Assembly (NCBI GenBank): GCA_002633005.1
Contig: NMRA01000002.1
Location: 70,804 to 134,803 of the forward strand
Length of the DNA stretch: 64,000 bases
Direction of reading: 5' to 3'
From: Phoronis australis
Taxonomy: Eukaryota; Phoronida; Phoronidae
Shown here: one piece after another, positions 12,601-24,275 of the stretch
How the letters are laid out: each line of letters opens with the position of its first letter
How positions within the stretch are numbered: the stretch's first letter is position 1
Program-made: the position numbers and the translations under genes
The notes under the pieces: generated by a model
Seen by the model: only the letters and a program-made list of their open reading frames with translations
Database searches by the model: none
What the model was told of the DNA's origin: nothing

Positions 12601-15284
12601 CTGGGCTGGACTATTTAGAATCTATGGAGGTAATAAAACAATTATCTTATCTACTGGGACCAGAAACCCTTTGTTAAACTGTATTTAGTTGCACAGTACA
12701 ACTGGGACAGCTGTATGATAAGAGCAGTGTTCACTAAGTACTGCTTTCACTGAACTTGCATGTCAATTGTAAAAGACCTATGTGCGTTTAAAAACTGTCC
12801 ACTCTAAAAGGCCTTTCTCAATGGCACTAGTCTTCCTTAGTTGCACAAAAATACATTAAAAATAATTATTGATGATGGATCTTTCAGTATGGCATCATTA
12901 TTGGTATAGCATTGTCACTGGTGATGATTTTGTACCCCATGGCCAAACCTCAGATGAGAGTGAAACACGAGAAGTATGACTCATCCGCTGACAGTACAAG
13001 AGCAGTGAATGATGACAGCATACAGGTTAGAGATTGCTAGAGCTGCTTAGGAGTTGATAGTCACTCCATCTAGTGTCTCTGCAGAGAGCCAGTCTATTCT
13101 CCTGTGGGCTGACGGCCATATTTTTTTGGTGCATAGTATAAGTCGTGAAGTACAGTCTTCAGTTTTAGGGTTTGTATGTCTGCAAACTGAGCTTCTTGGA
13201 CAGTTGACTTTGATTTGCTTGACATATGGCACGTACATATCAAATTATGTACAGAACACTTGTGATTATTTTCTGTGTTAAGTGTAGATATAGGAATTGA
13301 AGTTTATATTAAAAAGATATTGCTTTATCCCACAAGCTGTTTTTATGATTTGCTAACTTGGTTCGTACTATTTCAGCCTCTGACGGCTGGTCAAGATATC
13401 ATTATTCTCCAACCCAGCCTTGGTATGGAGTTTCCATGTGTTGAGTCTGTCCACGAGCGAGTCATGGAGGAAGCCTCAGACGGTAGGCGTCTGCTTATAG
13501 CTTAGCATAGTGTCCTTGGACTGAGGTTATGTGAAACATGAAGTTAAGGATGCATGCGGCACATTGGATTTTTCAACTTCTGGGCATGCATGAAAAAGCT
13601 TTCTGAGTGCTTGTGATAACTCTGCCTGCACTCTTAACATGACAGACTAACAGGGCATGCGCGCATAATAACCCATTGCTAATTCTTATCTAAATGATCT
13701 AAAGGTAAAGACCTTGACTTTTTTAATCTTCTTAAGTTCGTGCAATTTATAATGGGATCAAAAGCTTATCAGTTAAGGTGAGAGTGACTGTTTGGCCGAG
13801 ATGGTGGTTGTTATGATTAAACGCATTTGTGTCTTAAGACAGTTCCTAATTTCTCGTTGCAGATAATGAGTGTAAAGGTGTGGTGCTTGACTGTACTCAC
13901 GTCTCCAGGATAGACTACACGGCTCTTCAGAATGTGATTATCTGGCACAGCGAAATGGCCAAGTGTGACCTCAAGTTGGTGTTTGCATGTCTTCAGGTAA
14001 ACACTACCATCATATATACTAGAGAAGTTCTCAAAACACAAAAATGGAAACGTATCTTGAGTTCATACTAAAGCCGCCAGAACAGAAAATGTCATGAAGC
14101 ATTTCGAGTTTGATTTTGAGTAAATGTTAGTCCTTACATTTTCAATTGAAAGTTATTTTCTTTGAAAGGTGTGATGTCATCAACTTCTTCAGCATTGTCA
14201 TAAAATTCAAACTGGACTGGAGTCACAAAATTCATGAATTTGTTTGAAAGTATGTGTCTGTTCTGTGAGGAGTTTGTATAAGGCCTTGTACACTCAACTG
14301 GTGCCGAACATCCAAGAAGAAATGGCAAACCTCCTATGACCTGATTGCCTTACAGTACAAGTCAAAAGTATTCAGACAAAATGACCTAGATATAGCACTT
14401 GCTATATGAGCAGCTGATCTACTTTTTATCCCTTTTATTGTCTAGTGTCAAATCACCCATTCATGTTTATTCCTTGAACTGACCCATATACCTTTAGACA
14501 CCTAGTACTCTACATCCATTTCCATCCTCCCTATTGGCCGTATTCTAAACACGTGATTTTGTCCACCTCGGTTGATATACATTCTCCATTTTTTTTCTAA
14601 GAAATTAATATTATTTCCAAACCTTCTTCTAGTTCTACCTTCATCTTCCATCTTACTGCTTTTTCATTTCTTCCTTTTTGTGCGTTTTTGTCTACTTGTT
14701 TTGTTTTCTGCATTTAATACTTTGCTAAACTAGTGATGCTCTTTTTATCACCCATATTCTCAGTCTACGTCACTCTTTTGTAATTTCCAGAGTGTACATT
14801 TTGTACTTACCACATTCTCTTATTCCTAGTCATAATCTATGACCTTTTATTGCCTATGTGCATCTTGTTTTAATATCAGGGAACATAGATTCGTAGGCCC
14901 ATCACATGTGAGTCGATCTATCATAAGTTATTCGATAGTCATTCAGATCACCTTGTTAAGCATTCACATGAATACAAACTTCGAAGAAAGACGAGCATAT
15001 TCCAAATTCATGTCTATTAGATTCAGATATTTAGATATTTTTATTTGACTTTGTATTTTCAGGATGATGTCAAGGAGGTACTAACCAATGCAAAAATTGA
15101 CAAGTTTTCGTACACAGAGACGGTGCCCGAAGCATGTCAAGTAATTAAACATTCCAGTGATGGGCTCGGAGGTCGCAGATCTGTTGTTGAGGTCAATGAC
15201 AATGAAGAAGTCATGGTTACCATAGATGGTGCAGAAGTGTACAAAGACAAGGACTCTATAATTGAGAAAGTGTCTGGAGTGTAA
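612..15284 (+). CDS. SLC26A11-like sulfate/anion transporter, copy A (16 exons, 667 aa)
   Basis: Predicted exons: 612-769, 1883-1985, 3043-3247, 3461-3546, 4109-4188, 4935-4989, 5827-5926, 8799-8974, 9744-9816, 10245-10356, 11200-11396, 12378-12436, 12888-13025, 13377-13482, 13863-13996, 15063-15284. All introns are GT-AG, phases join without a stop, and the sum is 2004 nt. The product is a SulP/SLC26 membrane transporter closest, by recall, to vertebrate SLC26A11 (sodium-independent sulfate/chloride transport). Seen: a charged N-terminus of ~50 aa; QSLALAQIAELPPN at 74-87 running into YGLYTAFMSCF across an exon junction, the SLC26 signature region; a hydrophobic multi-span core to about residue 490; a conserved ASFSRSTVNSQTG segment after the NNYRID motif; and a C-terminal STAS domain from residue 515. 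ATG 612 is chosen because copy B starts at the equivalent place. Introns are 0.1-2.9 kb and T-rich. It looks intact and functional. The exact substrate cannot be read from sequence. Confidence 0.92.
5166..5240. repeat. 15-bp minisatellite in intron 6 of copy A
   Basis: About five head-to-tail units of CACCTCACAAACTAT with point changes. Because 15 is a multiple of three, the array leaves an open frame on the minus strand; this is a by-product of the repeat, not a gene. Confidence 0.8.
6765..7041 (+). mobile_element. LTR-retrotransposon relic: partial LTR, primer-binding site, leader
   Basis: TGGCGACGAGGAT at 6922-6934 is the exact complement of the 3' end of tRNA-Ser(GCT) with CCA added, which is a primer-binding site used by some Ty3/gypsy-type elements. 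Just upstream the sequence ends ...ATAACA, and TGTTGATTG at about 6765 could be the matching LTR start, giving a short LTR of ~150 bp. A 28-codon open frame follows at 6955-7041, where a gag start would lie, then stops. No polymerase domains and no second LTR were found, so this is a fragment. It sits in intron 7 of copy A. The LTR edges are guesses; the primer-binding site is the solid part. Confidence 0.45.
11465..11932 (+). repeat. Interspersed repeat family R, copy 2
   Basis: Ends with AGGACCTACATAATCTTAA, the reverse complement of the motif that opens copies 1 and 5, so the family has terminal inverted repeats. The internal blocks TTTTCTGAAAG, GTCACATGACCATG and TTTCATGAAAAT recur in copies 3 and 4. 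Lies in intron 11 of transporter copy A. Confidence 0.6.
13377..15284 (+). other. STAS domain exons 14-16 of transporter copy A
   Basis: Residues 515-667. The strand-loop pattern is typical of STAS: a first beta strand (DIIILQPSLGMEF), a second segment with VVLDCTHVSRIDYTAL whose turn before the helix corresponds to the nucleotide/phosphate loop of bacterial anti-sigma antagonists, then LKLVFACLQ. The last exon adds an acidic tail of about 40 residues after the domain core, which copy B lacks. In SLC26 proteins this domain is cytoplasmic and regulates trafficking and transport. Confidence 0.85.
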
Positions 15285-15822
15285 TTTAATTACACGGCAT
15301 TTAGCTTATAGAATTTCAACATTACCTCAAATATGTGAGAGGTAGTTAGAATCATCATTTTTGATATAAATAACTGGCAATGACGCATCAAAATGTGGTG
15401 AAATCTAACGGATTTGAACACAGTATGGTGGAAAAAGGTATTTTTTCTCATTTTTTCCATAAAGGATATGTAGCATCAAATTAACACTTCTGTGTTCAAT
15501 CTCTGTTGCCATAGCTACCAGGAGACAGTGTGAAAAAATGTTGCCATTCACAACAATGTTAGGGCCCCTTGAAAATGAAAAAGAGCAATTTTGGCAATTA
15601 GTTTTGTCGAAAAATGGTTAGATTTTACCATAGGCTTTGTTTTCAGAAATTTTGTTGAACAAATGTTCAGTCCCATCTACAATTGGAATCGTGTTCTTGA
15701 AAGCAGTTGTGGTATTTTATGTCATGTTTTATTATTTGTGGTCACCATCCTTACTGATTGCTACAACTGTGGCGGACAGTTCAAGTGATACAGGCAAAAA
15801 ATAACAGCATCATAAATTAATG

Positions 15823-15828
15823 AATAAA
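15823..15828 (+). terminator. Candidate poly(A) signal of copy A
   Basis: Canonical AATAAA 539 bases after the stop codon at 15284. It would give a 3'UTR of ordinary length. Weak evidence, because the region is AT-rich. Confidence 0.4.
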
Positions 15829-15910
15829 GTTATACTTCATCATGTTCAGCATGACTCGCCACTTCATGCTCCAACACATTGTTCTGAATTGTATGTCAGG
15901 TATTTGTAGC

Positions 15911-16066
15911 CACTGCTGTAGTGGTAAAAGTAGAGGTAAGTAGGTGCTGAAAGCCCACCATATCACCTTGAGCACTGCCCGTAACTTACGGTGCGTAGGC
16001 ACTACGTTCAAATGCCAAAAGGGGGTTGGCTGCGCCTACGTGCGCCTACGCCCCACTACAGCACTG
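15911..16066 (+). mobile_element. hAT-type MITE (family N), copy 1, with 8-bp target duplication
   Basis: A 156-bp element with inverted ends (CACTGCTGTAG at the left, CTACAGCACTG at the right) flanked by a perfect 8-bp direct repeat TTTGTAGC at 15903-15910 and 16067-16074. Eight-base target duplications and ends of the CAGNG type are characteristic of hAT transposons. It encodes nothing, so it must have been mobilised by a transposase elsewhere. A second copy of exactly the same length lies at 48984-49139. Confidence 0.8.
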
Positions 16067-16799
16067 TTTGTAGCTGCCTGAAGATTGTACAAGCTACTGC
16101 TTGTTTTGTAGTTATTCTATGCATAATAGAACAGAAATGTGGATATTTTTCACATTTCCAGAGCAAGTGCTTATCTTTTATTTAGTGATGGACATGCTCA
16201 AGGATTTTTATATTAGCACATATGGAAGATTGTCTGCTAGACTTTATAACATCTCCGAAGTAAATACTGGGATTTTCGGTAAATAACCCACCCGCTGAAA
16301 CACCCACGGGCGTTTATTTGGAGAATTTCCTCTTAAAAGCTCACTCAACATCATCTTTTAGTAAAAATTCAGTTTTGTGGAGCATTTATCATTTCTAAAA
16401 TCAAACAAAATGTTGGCGAACTATGCATGTATTGACATAAAATTTAAAAACACAGTTTTAAGTAAAAATGCCAAAGTCAGAAAACCTCTTAATCAAAACT
16501 ATGACTTTCCGTTTACACGCCCCCATTTGCTGAATAAATGCCCAGGCGTTTATTTGTCTTACTAAAATGCTTGAAAATTTTTATTTTCTGAATAAACGCC
16601 CATGGGCTTATGTACGGTATTGAGTTTGTAATGTAATATCTAACTGTTCGTTAAAAAGGTGGTCACATGGTCAGTGGTGCTTTCAAAACTGCAGTGCTTT
16701 TAGAGGAAAACTGGCAGATTTGTTAATTGTAGGTAACTTACTTTTAATAGTGCTGGCTACTGTGTATATAAGGCTGAGTTTTATTGCTGAATTTATCTT

Positions 16800-17180
16800 A
16801 AGCATGACTACATATAGATTCAAATCTATTAGATTTTAACTTGATAAAAGTATGTATTTTCTGAAAGTGGGAAGCTTTTAGAATTTGATTTTTTACTTTT
16901 TATTATGATTTATTGAGACATATACACATGGCCATAGGCCCCAAGTATATCATGACAATGTACAAGACAGAACATGATATACTTGGGGCCTATGGCCATG
17001 TGTATATGTCTCAATAGATCATATTTTATTAATCTACCATTAATTATCATGTCACATGACCATGTCTTCTAGTGAAATTTAGCAAAAAAGAAAAGTGCAA
17101 TGGTAAAAATTATACTTCAAAGTGAAATCTAAAAAATGACGTTAGTTTTTTTAATGTCATTTCTTATCGATTTATGCAAT
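16800..17180 (+). repeat. Interspersed repeat family R, copy 3, interrupted by a hairpin
   Basis: Positions 16850-16900 (TATTTTCTGAAAG, T-rich stretch, TTTTTACTTTT) and 17030-17160 (AATCTACCATTAA, GTCACATGACCATGTC, AAATCTAAAAAATGACG) together match copies 2 and 4. The hairpin element 16906-17023 splits the copy in two. Its left end is eroded. Confidence 0.55.
16906..17023. repeat. Perfect 44-bp inverted repeat with 18-base loop, nested insertion
   Basis: Arms 16911-16954 and 16973-17016 are exact reverse complements over 44 bases and are separated by 18 bases. Pairing continues outwards with one mismatch. TTTTATTA occurs on both sides (16898-16905 and 17024-17031), which fits an 8-bp target duplication, though the motif is low in complexity. 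As RNA it would fold into a long unbroken hairpin. The perfect arms imply recent origin. Confidence 0.85.
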
Positions 17181-18398
17181 TCAGACAGAACACTTGCAAA
17201 ATTTCCAAATTGTTCTTATTCTATTTTCTGGTTTAACTGTCTCATGAATATGAAAGCTATGATGGGCATATCCTTAACCTGCATGCCAGTTGTGTTCAGA
17301 GAATGTGTTGGTCTTATATGTAGAGGAGCATTCAATGTATCTAAGGGTAAAGAGTTCAGTCCATCATGGGAAGCATTGTTGAAAGACAGATAATTTGAAT
17401 GACTGCAGAGTGCAGAATGCTACTTGTTATGAATTTTGTTGAAAAATTAATTTCCATGTTAAGGCATAGCACTATTTCTTTTATCAGACATATAATTCCT
17501 GTTTTTGCTATTGTCATGTAGTTGCTTTTAGACTGCCATGAGTTATTCTCGAAATTACAACTGCATATTATGCAATTTTCGTGTCTTTAAATCAATGATT
17601 GTGACTGTGCTCTTGATAGATTTTGCCGTTTCTGTGGGGTTCTCCATGGCAACTTTCAGACCCAGTAGCATGCAGTAGAGGAGGCCCATGGACGACAGCC
17701 TTAGGTATCCACAGTCGGGGGGGCATCTAATCTCTATGAATAAACTTTTTGACATTATTTGTTGTTAAACCGAGTAAAAAGTTTCTATTTTATGTTTCAT
17801 CCTTTTTACTTTTCTTTGTATTAGGGTCCATGCATTTGAGTAGGGAGAGGAGCATCCAATAAACACTCGCCTCAGACATCACCATACCTCAATCTGCACG
17901 CTACTGTTCTGGCCTATTCAAATCTCTTAGCCGGGTGACCCGTTGCATTCGGCTTAGTCAAACAAGTGCAGTCATGTTGTTTATCCGTTTGAAATGGGCG
18001 CAAATACACGTTTATGAGGTTATCTTGAGAGGATTTTTTTTAGTTCTGAGGTGAATTTCGCGTGACTTGAATATTGTTGAGGGAGCCCCAGTATCGAGGA
18101 CCTTCAATCAGTCGTCAGTCAGAATCTGTGTCACTGTATTCAGAGACATTACGACATCAGCATTCCATTAAACAGGTTCTTCACAAGTAAAGCCAAGCTG
18201 CATTCTTTCACATGAACGATTATACTGGGTAGAAATTAGTATGAAAGAAGTTAACTGAAACTTTAACCAGGCAATGATAGCGTGAACTAAAGTGCTAACA
18301 AACGTATGTCGCGAATAACCATTAGCGGCATTAGCAGTGTTTTCCATCTCTCGAGATCAGATAAAAATAGAAAGAACGTTGAGCTTGTAAAAATGAGT

Positions 18399-18413
18399 GA
18401 ACAGCCCTTTTGG
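18399..18413 (-). promoter_or_regulatory. Histone downstream element of H2B
   Basis: The purine-rich CAAAAGGGCTGTTC on the minus strand lies just past the H2B stem-loop and matches the element past the H2A stem-loop. It is the expected U7 snRNP pairing site for 3' processing of replication-dependent histone mRNA. Confidence 0.7.
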
Positions 18414-18425
18414 GAAATTGTGGGT

Positions 18426-18441
18426 GGCCCTTAAAAGGGCC
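18426..18441 (-). terminator. Histone 3' stem-loop of H2B
   Basis: GGCCCTTTTAAGGGCC on the minus strand, a 6-bp stem with a four-base loop, is the canonical SLBP-binding hairpin that ends replication-dependent histone mRNAs. It lies 28 bases after the H2B stop codon. Confidence 0.97.
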
Positions 18442-18468
18442 GTTGGTTGTTAACACGCAGCCAAGTGT

Positions 18469-18837
18469 TTACTTGGAGCTGGTGTATTTGGTGACGGCCT
18501 TTGTGCCCTCGCTGACGGCGTGCTTGGCGAGCTCACCTGGCAACAGGAGACGGACTGAGGTCTGGATCTCCCGGCTAGTGATGGTGGAGCGCTTGTTGTA
18601 GTGGGCCAGACGAGATGCCTCACCAGCGATACGCTCGAAAATGTCGTTGACGAAGCTGTTCATGATGTTCATCGCCTTGCTGGAGATGCCAGTGTCGGGG
18701 TGGACCTGCTTCAGAACTTTGTAGATGTAGATTCCGTAGCTTTCCTTCCTCTTCCTCTTGCGCTTCTTGTCCCCGGAGCGGACAGCCTTGGCCTTACCGG
18801 CCTTCTTCGCGCCTTTGCTGCTAATCTTGGGTGCCAT
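18469..18837 (-). CDS. Histone H2B
   Basis: 122-aa core histone H2B that pairs with H2A in the nucleosome. Seen: a basic N-terminal tail rich in Lys and Ala (residues 1-33), the histone fold starting at [20 protein letters not shown], and the C-terminal helix ending AVTKYTSSK, which carries the lysine ubiquitinated in animals. Intronless, with a histone 3' stem-loop and downstream element and no AATAAA at its end, so it is a replication-dependent gene. Transcribed divergently from H2A. Intact. Codon use is GC-rich compared with the surrounding AT-rich DNA, as usual for histone genes. Serine occurs where many H2Bs have alanine ([10 protein letters not shown]). Confidence 0.98.
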   Translation of the reverse strand: MAPKISSKGAKKAGKAKAVRSGDKKRKRKRKESYGIYIYKVLKQVHPDTGISSKAMNIMNSFVNDIFERIAGEASRLAHYNKRSTITSREIQTSVRLLLPGELAKHAVSEGTKAVTKYTSSK

Positions 18838-19140
18838 TGTACTCGATATGTAGCTGTGACGGTTACCGAATGAAGCGCGTTGAGCCGAGCGACCTATTTA
18901 TCTCATACAGGGGTGATCCTACGAACAATGACTCGCAACTGCGCAAAATGACCAATCGCACGTCGTAGATTAAGGCTTAACAGACCGCAGCGTCCAATCA
19001 CCGTTGGTTTTTTCGATTGTCATCCGGGTAACCAGTACAGCCGAGAGAACGTTTCAATCCTCCCTGACCTCATAAATACCTTCGATTGCGCGTTTTTTCG
19101 TTCATTCGCAGTACTGTTCTCGAAACGTTAATTTATCATC
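18838..19140. promoter_or_regulatory. Bidirectional H2A/H2B promoter
   Basis: 303-bp spacer between two start codons. For H2A (+): TATA-like ATAAATA at 19072-19078 and the histone cap-site motif TCATTCG (consensus PyCATTCPu) at 19102-19108, 30 bases on. For H2B (-): ATAAATA at 18894-18900 (minus strand) and TTCATTCG at 18867-18874. CCAAT boxes lie at 18952-18956 and 18994-18998, and more inverted CCAAT-like motifs sit around 19003-19019. The symmetric arrangement supports co-regulated S-phase expression. Confidence 0.9.
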
Positions 19141-19515
19141 ATGTCTGGACGTGGTAAGGGAGGAAAAGCCAAGGGCAAGGCCAAGAGCCGCTCATCTCGC
19201 GCAGGACTTCAGTTCCCCGTGGGCAGAATTCATCGCCTTTTGCGCAAGGGTAACTACGCTCAACGTGTCGGAGCCGGCGCCCCAGTTTACCTGGCTGCCG
19301 TCATGGAATACCTCGCAGCTGAGGTGCTCGAGTTGGCCGGCAACGCCGCTCGCGACAACAAGAAGAGCAGGATCATTCCCCGTCACCTGCAGCTGGCTGT
19401 CCGCAACGACGAAGAGTTGAACAAACTCCTCGGTGGCGTCACAATCGCTCAGGGCGGTGTCCTGCCTAACATCCAGGCTGTGCTCCTGCCCAAGAAGAGC
19501 AAGCCAGCCAAGTAA
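19141..19515 (+). CDS. Histone H2A
   Basis: 124-aa canonical core histone H2A. It starts [16 protein letters not shown], has the core [20 protein letters not shown] and the acidic-patch helix with [20 protein letters not shown], and ends [10 protein letters not shown]. There is no SQ(E/D) tail motif, so it is not H2A.X, and no H2A.Z-type changes. Intronless, followed by a stem-loop and downstream element and divergent from H2B. Appears functional. Two residues differ from the commonest invertebrate form (AQRVGAGAP and VMEYL), which may help identify the species. Confidence 0.98.
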   Translation: MSGRGKGGKAKGKAKSRSSRAGLQFPVGRIHRLLRKGNYAQRVGAGAPVYLAAVMEYLAAEVLELAGNAARDNKKSRIIPRHLQLAVRNDEELNKLLGGVTIAQGGVLPNIQAVLLPKKSKPAK

Positions 19516-19543
19516 ATCACTTACTTGTGCCTCGCAAAACAAC

Positions 19544-19559
19544 GGCCCTTTTAAGGGCC
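19544..19559 (+). terminator. Histone 3' stem-loop of H2A
   Basis: GGCCCTTTTAAGGGCC, 28 bases after the stop codon, is a perfect 6-bp stem with a four-base loop and is identical to the H2B hairpin. Confidence 0.97.
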
Positions 19560-19569
19560 ACCACAACTT

Positions 19570-19586
19570 CCAAAAAGAGCTGTTCG
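19570..19586 (+). promoter_or_regulatory. Histone downstream element of H2A
   Basis: CCAAAAAGAGCTGTTCG follows the stem-loop at the usual distance and fits the U7 snRNA pairing site. Confidence 0.75.
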
Positions 19587-20875
19587 CTTAATTGCTGTTT
19601 GTAGTTGTGTAAAGTATTTTTCTTCTCATCAAATTCAATTGCTCCTCCTGTATTTTCTTTTCGGTCCAGAAATTCTTAGCCGTCTTAAATTATTTTGTTA
19701 GTTGATTATATGCTGTCAAGGGTAAATGTCAATGAACACATTGGCAACTTGTGTTTTCTAGTTGTATCGTTTTTCAAGTCAGTTAAGGCGTAGGCAATTA
19801 CATCGCCGTGTACGCCACAGGCGATACATTGTACCCCCATGAAAAGTTTCTCGTGTCAAAATGTTGCAAAACAAACGTGCATATACAATTACATTTACAC
19901 ATGACTCTGGAGACACTTTAGTCGATATCTATCAAAATTTGTCGCGGTTTACTTGTTAATTAGAGCTTCTTTCACCGGTTGCCATTACGAGGAAGTTACA
20001 CGAAATTACGCCAGTTGATGAATAAAAAGTCCTATACACATATCTTGCGAATTCCACTCGGGTGGTCGCGAGTGCCTGTCACCCTCTTAAAAAGGCCTGT
20101 CAAAACCTACTAACTACTAAAAGGTATTCGGGACTAGGAATTCGACGGGTGATTCTTTTCAGCCGTCCATATCAAACGCAAATCTCAATTTTCACAAAAT
20201 AAAATAAGAATTCAACAAACCATTAACAATTGTTCTTTCTCCTGATACCATTTATAGCGACCTGCTCAAGTGAGTTCGCGATCAAAACAAAAATCTTCTA
20301 ATGTATGACGCATGCATGTGGAAAACACTAGCGTAAATAAGAAGGCATTAGCAATCAATGAGCAAGTAATTCTTAATGCAGAGCCCGTTTTGTGATTTCA
20401 GTTAGTTAGTTTGCCGATTTCTTAACATCCAGAAGACTCGGCAACTATGTTCTGGCTGAGAAGGCATCTCAAAATTAGGCATGAGTCTTTACTACTGCTT
20501 ATGAGCATCGCATTTGATATTTTAATATCGGTTTCACCGTGTGGGGACCTGTACTACGTAGACTCTATTTTGACTGGTAAAGAGGAGTCACTGCTTTGTC
20601 ATGAGCAAAATCGGCAAAAATTCCCCGACAAGGCGTAATTTATGAGAACGTTTATCTTGTTGCACGTAATGACTTTCTGCAATGAAACTATCGCATAGGG
20701 CCGGGAGGAGAAGTCGTTGAATGTGATCTTAATTACATTAATAGGGTCCCTATACTGACTATGCTCTAGAGATGTTTTACCCACATCGGCGCAAAGCTGT
20801 ATAATTTATTGTACAGTTGCTTTGTACCAAGGCTACCGTGATTAAAGACAAGTAGAAAAGTAAAAAAACAAGTGT
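19587..20875. other. Intergenic spacer between H2A and the H3 pseudogene
   Basis: AT-rich DNA without a supported gene, stem-loop or repeat. A 63-codon open frame near 20447 has no recognisable domain. No H4 or H1 gene is present here or elsewhere in the window. Confidence 0.6.
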
Positions 20876-20916
20876 ACAGCTCTCTTTGGAAGTGGTGGGT
20901 GGCCCGGAGAAGGGTC
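20876..20916 (-). terminator. Degenerate histone 3' end of the H3 pseudogene
   Basis: On the minus strand 20916-20901 reads GACCCTTCTCCGGGCC, the histone hairpin with two mispairs (second and sixth stem positions), and CCAAAGAGAGCTGT at 20889-20876 is the downstream element. The downstream element is better preserved than the hairpin. Confidence 0.75.
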
Positions 20917-20947
20917 GTTGTTAGTACTAGAGATAGGGTTCTCGATT

Positions 20948-23027
<2,080 letters not shown>

Positions 23028-23029
23028 TA

Positions 23030-23035
23030 TTTATT
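23030..23035 (-). terminator. Candidate poly(A) signal of copy B
   Basis: AATAAA on the minus strand, 20 bases beyond the stop codon at 23055. It would give a very short 3'UTR; other signals further downstream are possible. Confidence 0.4.
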
Positions 23036-23054
23036 GCACAGACATTGTTCTTTC

Positions 23055-24275
23055 CTAATCCAGGGTCAGCTTCAAAATGAGTTCACACGCTTCCTCCACT
23101 GTTTCTGTCCATAAAAAATTGTCAATTTCAGCGTCATTAAGTATCTCCTTGGCGTTATCCTGAAAATACAAGTACATGTAAGCCTTCAGTTCCCTACTAA
23201 AACACGCACTTTCTACTAGGCCTATATATGGTCCTGCAGTGAATTATAAAATATTATAATGTGATATTGGTATCGTAGCATGTGGCCGGGGCACGTCCTT
23301 ATTTTTCAATATCCGACAATATTGAAATTAAAACCAAACCAGACTAACCTGAAGGCATGCAAATACCAGCTTGATGCCACACTTGTCCATTTCGCTGTGC
23401 CAGATAATCATATTATGTAAAGCCGTGTAGTCTATCTTAGAGATGTGAGTACAGTCAAGCACCACTCCCTTACACTCGGTATCTGGAATATACAACGACA
23501 CAGTATGAATGTAATTTTTAATAGCAGACGTACGTTCATAGTTCTCCCGTCACCGTACACCCTTCCTCACTCGCCGTCATCATGGGCATCATCATATAGG
23601 GTTGATTTAGGGGGCTCGTTCGCTGAGGCCCCACCCCTAAACGAGTAAACCTGCCCCCGACATACTGTTTTAAAAGTATGTTGCCGGCATGTTAAAACAT
23701 GTTGTTCTTTTTTTTGAAAAAACTGCCTCTGACCACAACGTGGAAGATCCTAGGCCCGCCGGATTGCTCTCTATGGGATAATTTTGTTCCTACTGATCGT
23801 CACCTGTCTCATCGTCAACTTGTTGATCATCATACGGGATCTAATCCAACCATTGTTTTCACTTTCGTCATCACCGTACCGGCATCAATGTCGTCAACGT
23901 CAATACTCATTAATCGCCATTATGTCGACAGGCTCCATGGATACTCCAACGTGCCACCTTCTTACAACAAAACAATTCCATTTGTTTCACATTTCTTTTG
24001 TCAATTACTCTCCAGTTATGTATTTGACGATATTCGAGGTAAAACTGTTAAGGAACTCCGTACACAAGCAGTCTAACTGCGTACGAGCCCTTCAACCCGA
24101 GTGCTATATGCTTTAGACTCCTCAGAGCGGGAGCAATTAATACATGAACCCGCCAGTACTCACCCTCAGACGCTTCCTCCATCACCCTCTCGTGGACAGT
24201 TTCGACGCAAGGGAATTCCATACCGAGACTAGGCTGGATGATGACGATGTCTTTCCCGCGGACAGGGGCCAGGTG
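23055..24275 (-). other. STAS domain exons 14-16 of transporter copy B
   Basis: Residues 525-640: DIVIIQPSLGMEF, VVLDCTHISKIDYTAL and IKLVFACLQ align with copy A. The final exon stops after ELILKLTLD, where copy A continues for about 39 residues. The domain core is complete; only the tail is missing. The change removes an acidic stretch that could matter for protein interactions. Confidence 0.85.

Larger units (their letters stand above)
15285..18398. other. Intergenic: 3' flank of copy A to histone cluster
   Basis: No gene is supported. The first ~540 bases are probably the 3'UTR of copy A, since AATAAA lies at 15823-15828. The rest contains a hAT-type MITE (15911-16066) and a family R copy carrying a perfect hairpin. 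Short open frames here lack similarity to known proteins and lack splice or promoter context. Confidence 0.6.

Noticed and set aside
19192-19566. 124-codon open frame antisense to H2A
   Set aside because: It is a shadow of the GC-rich H2A coding sequence with no similarity of its own.
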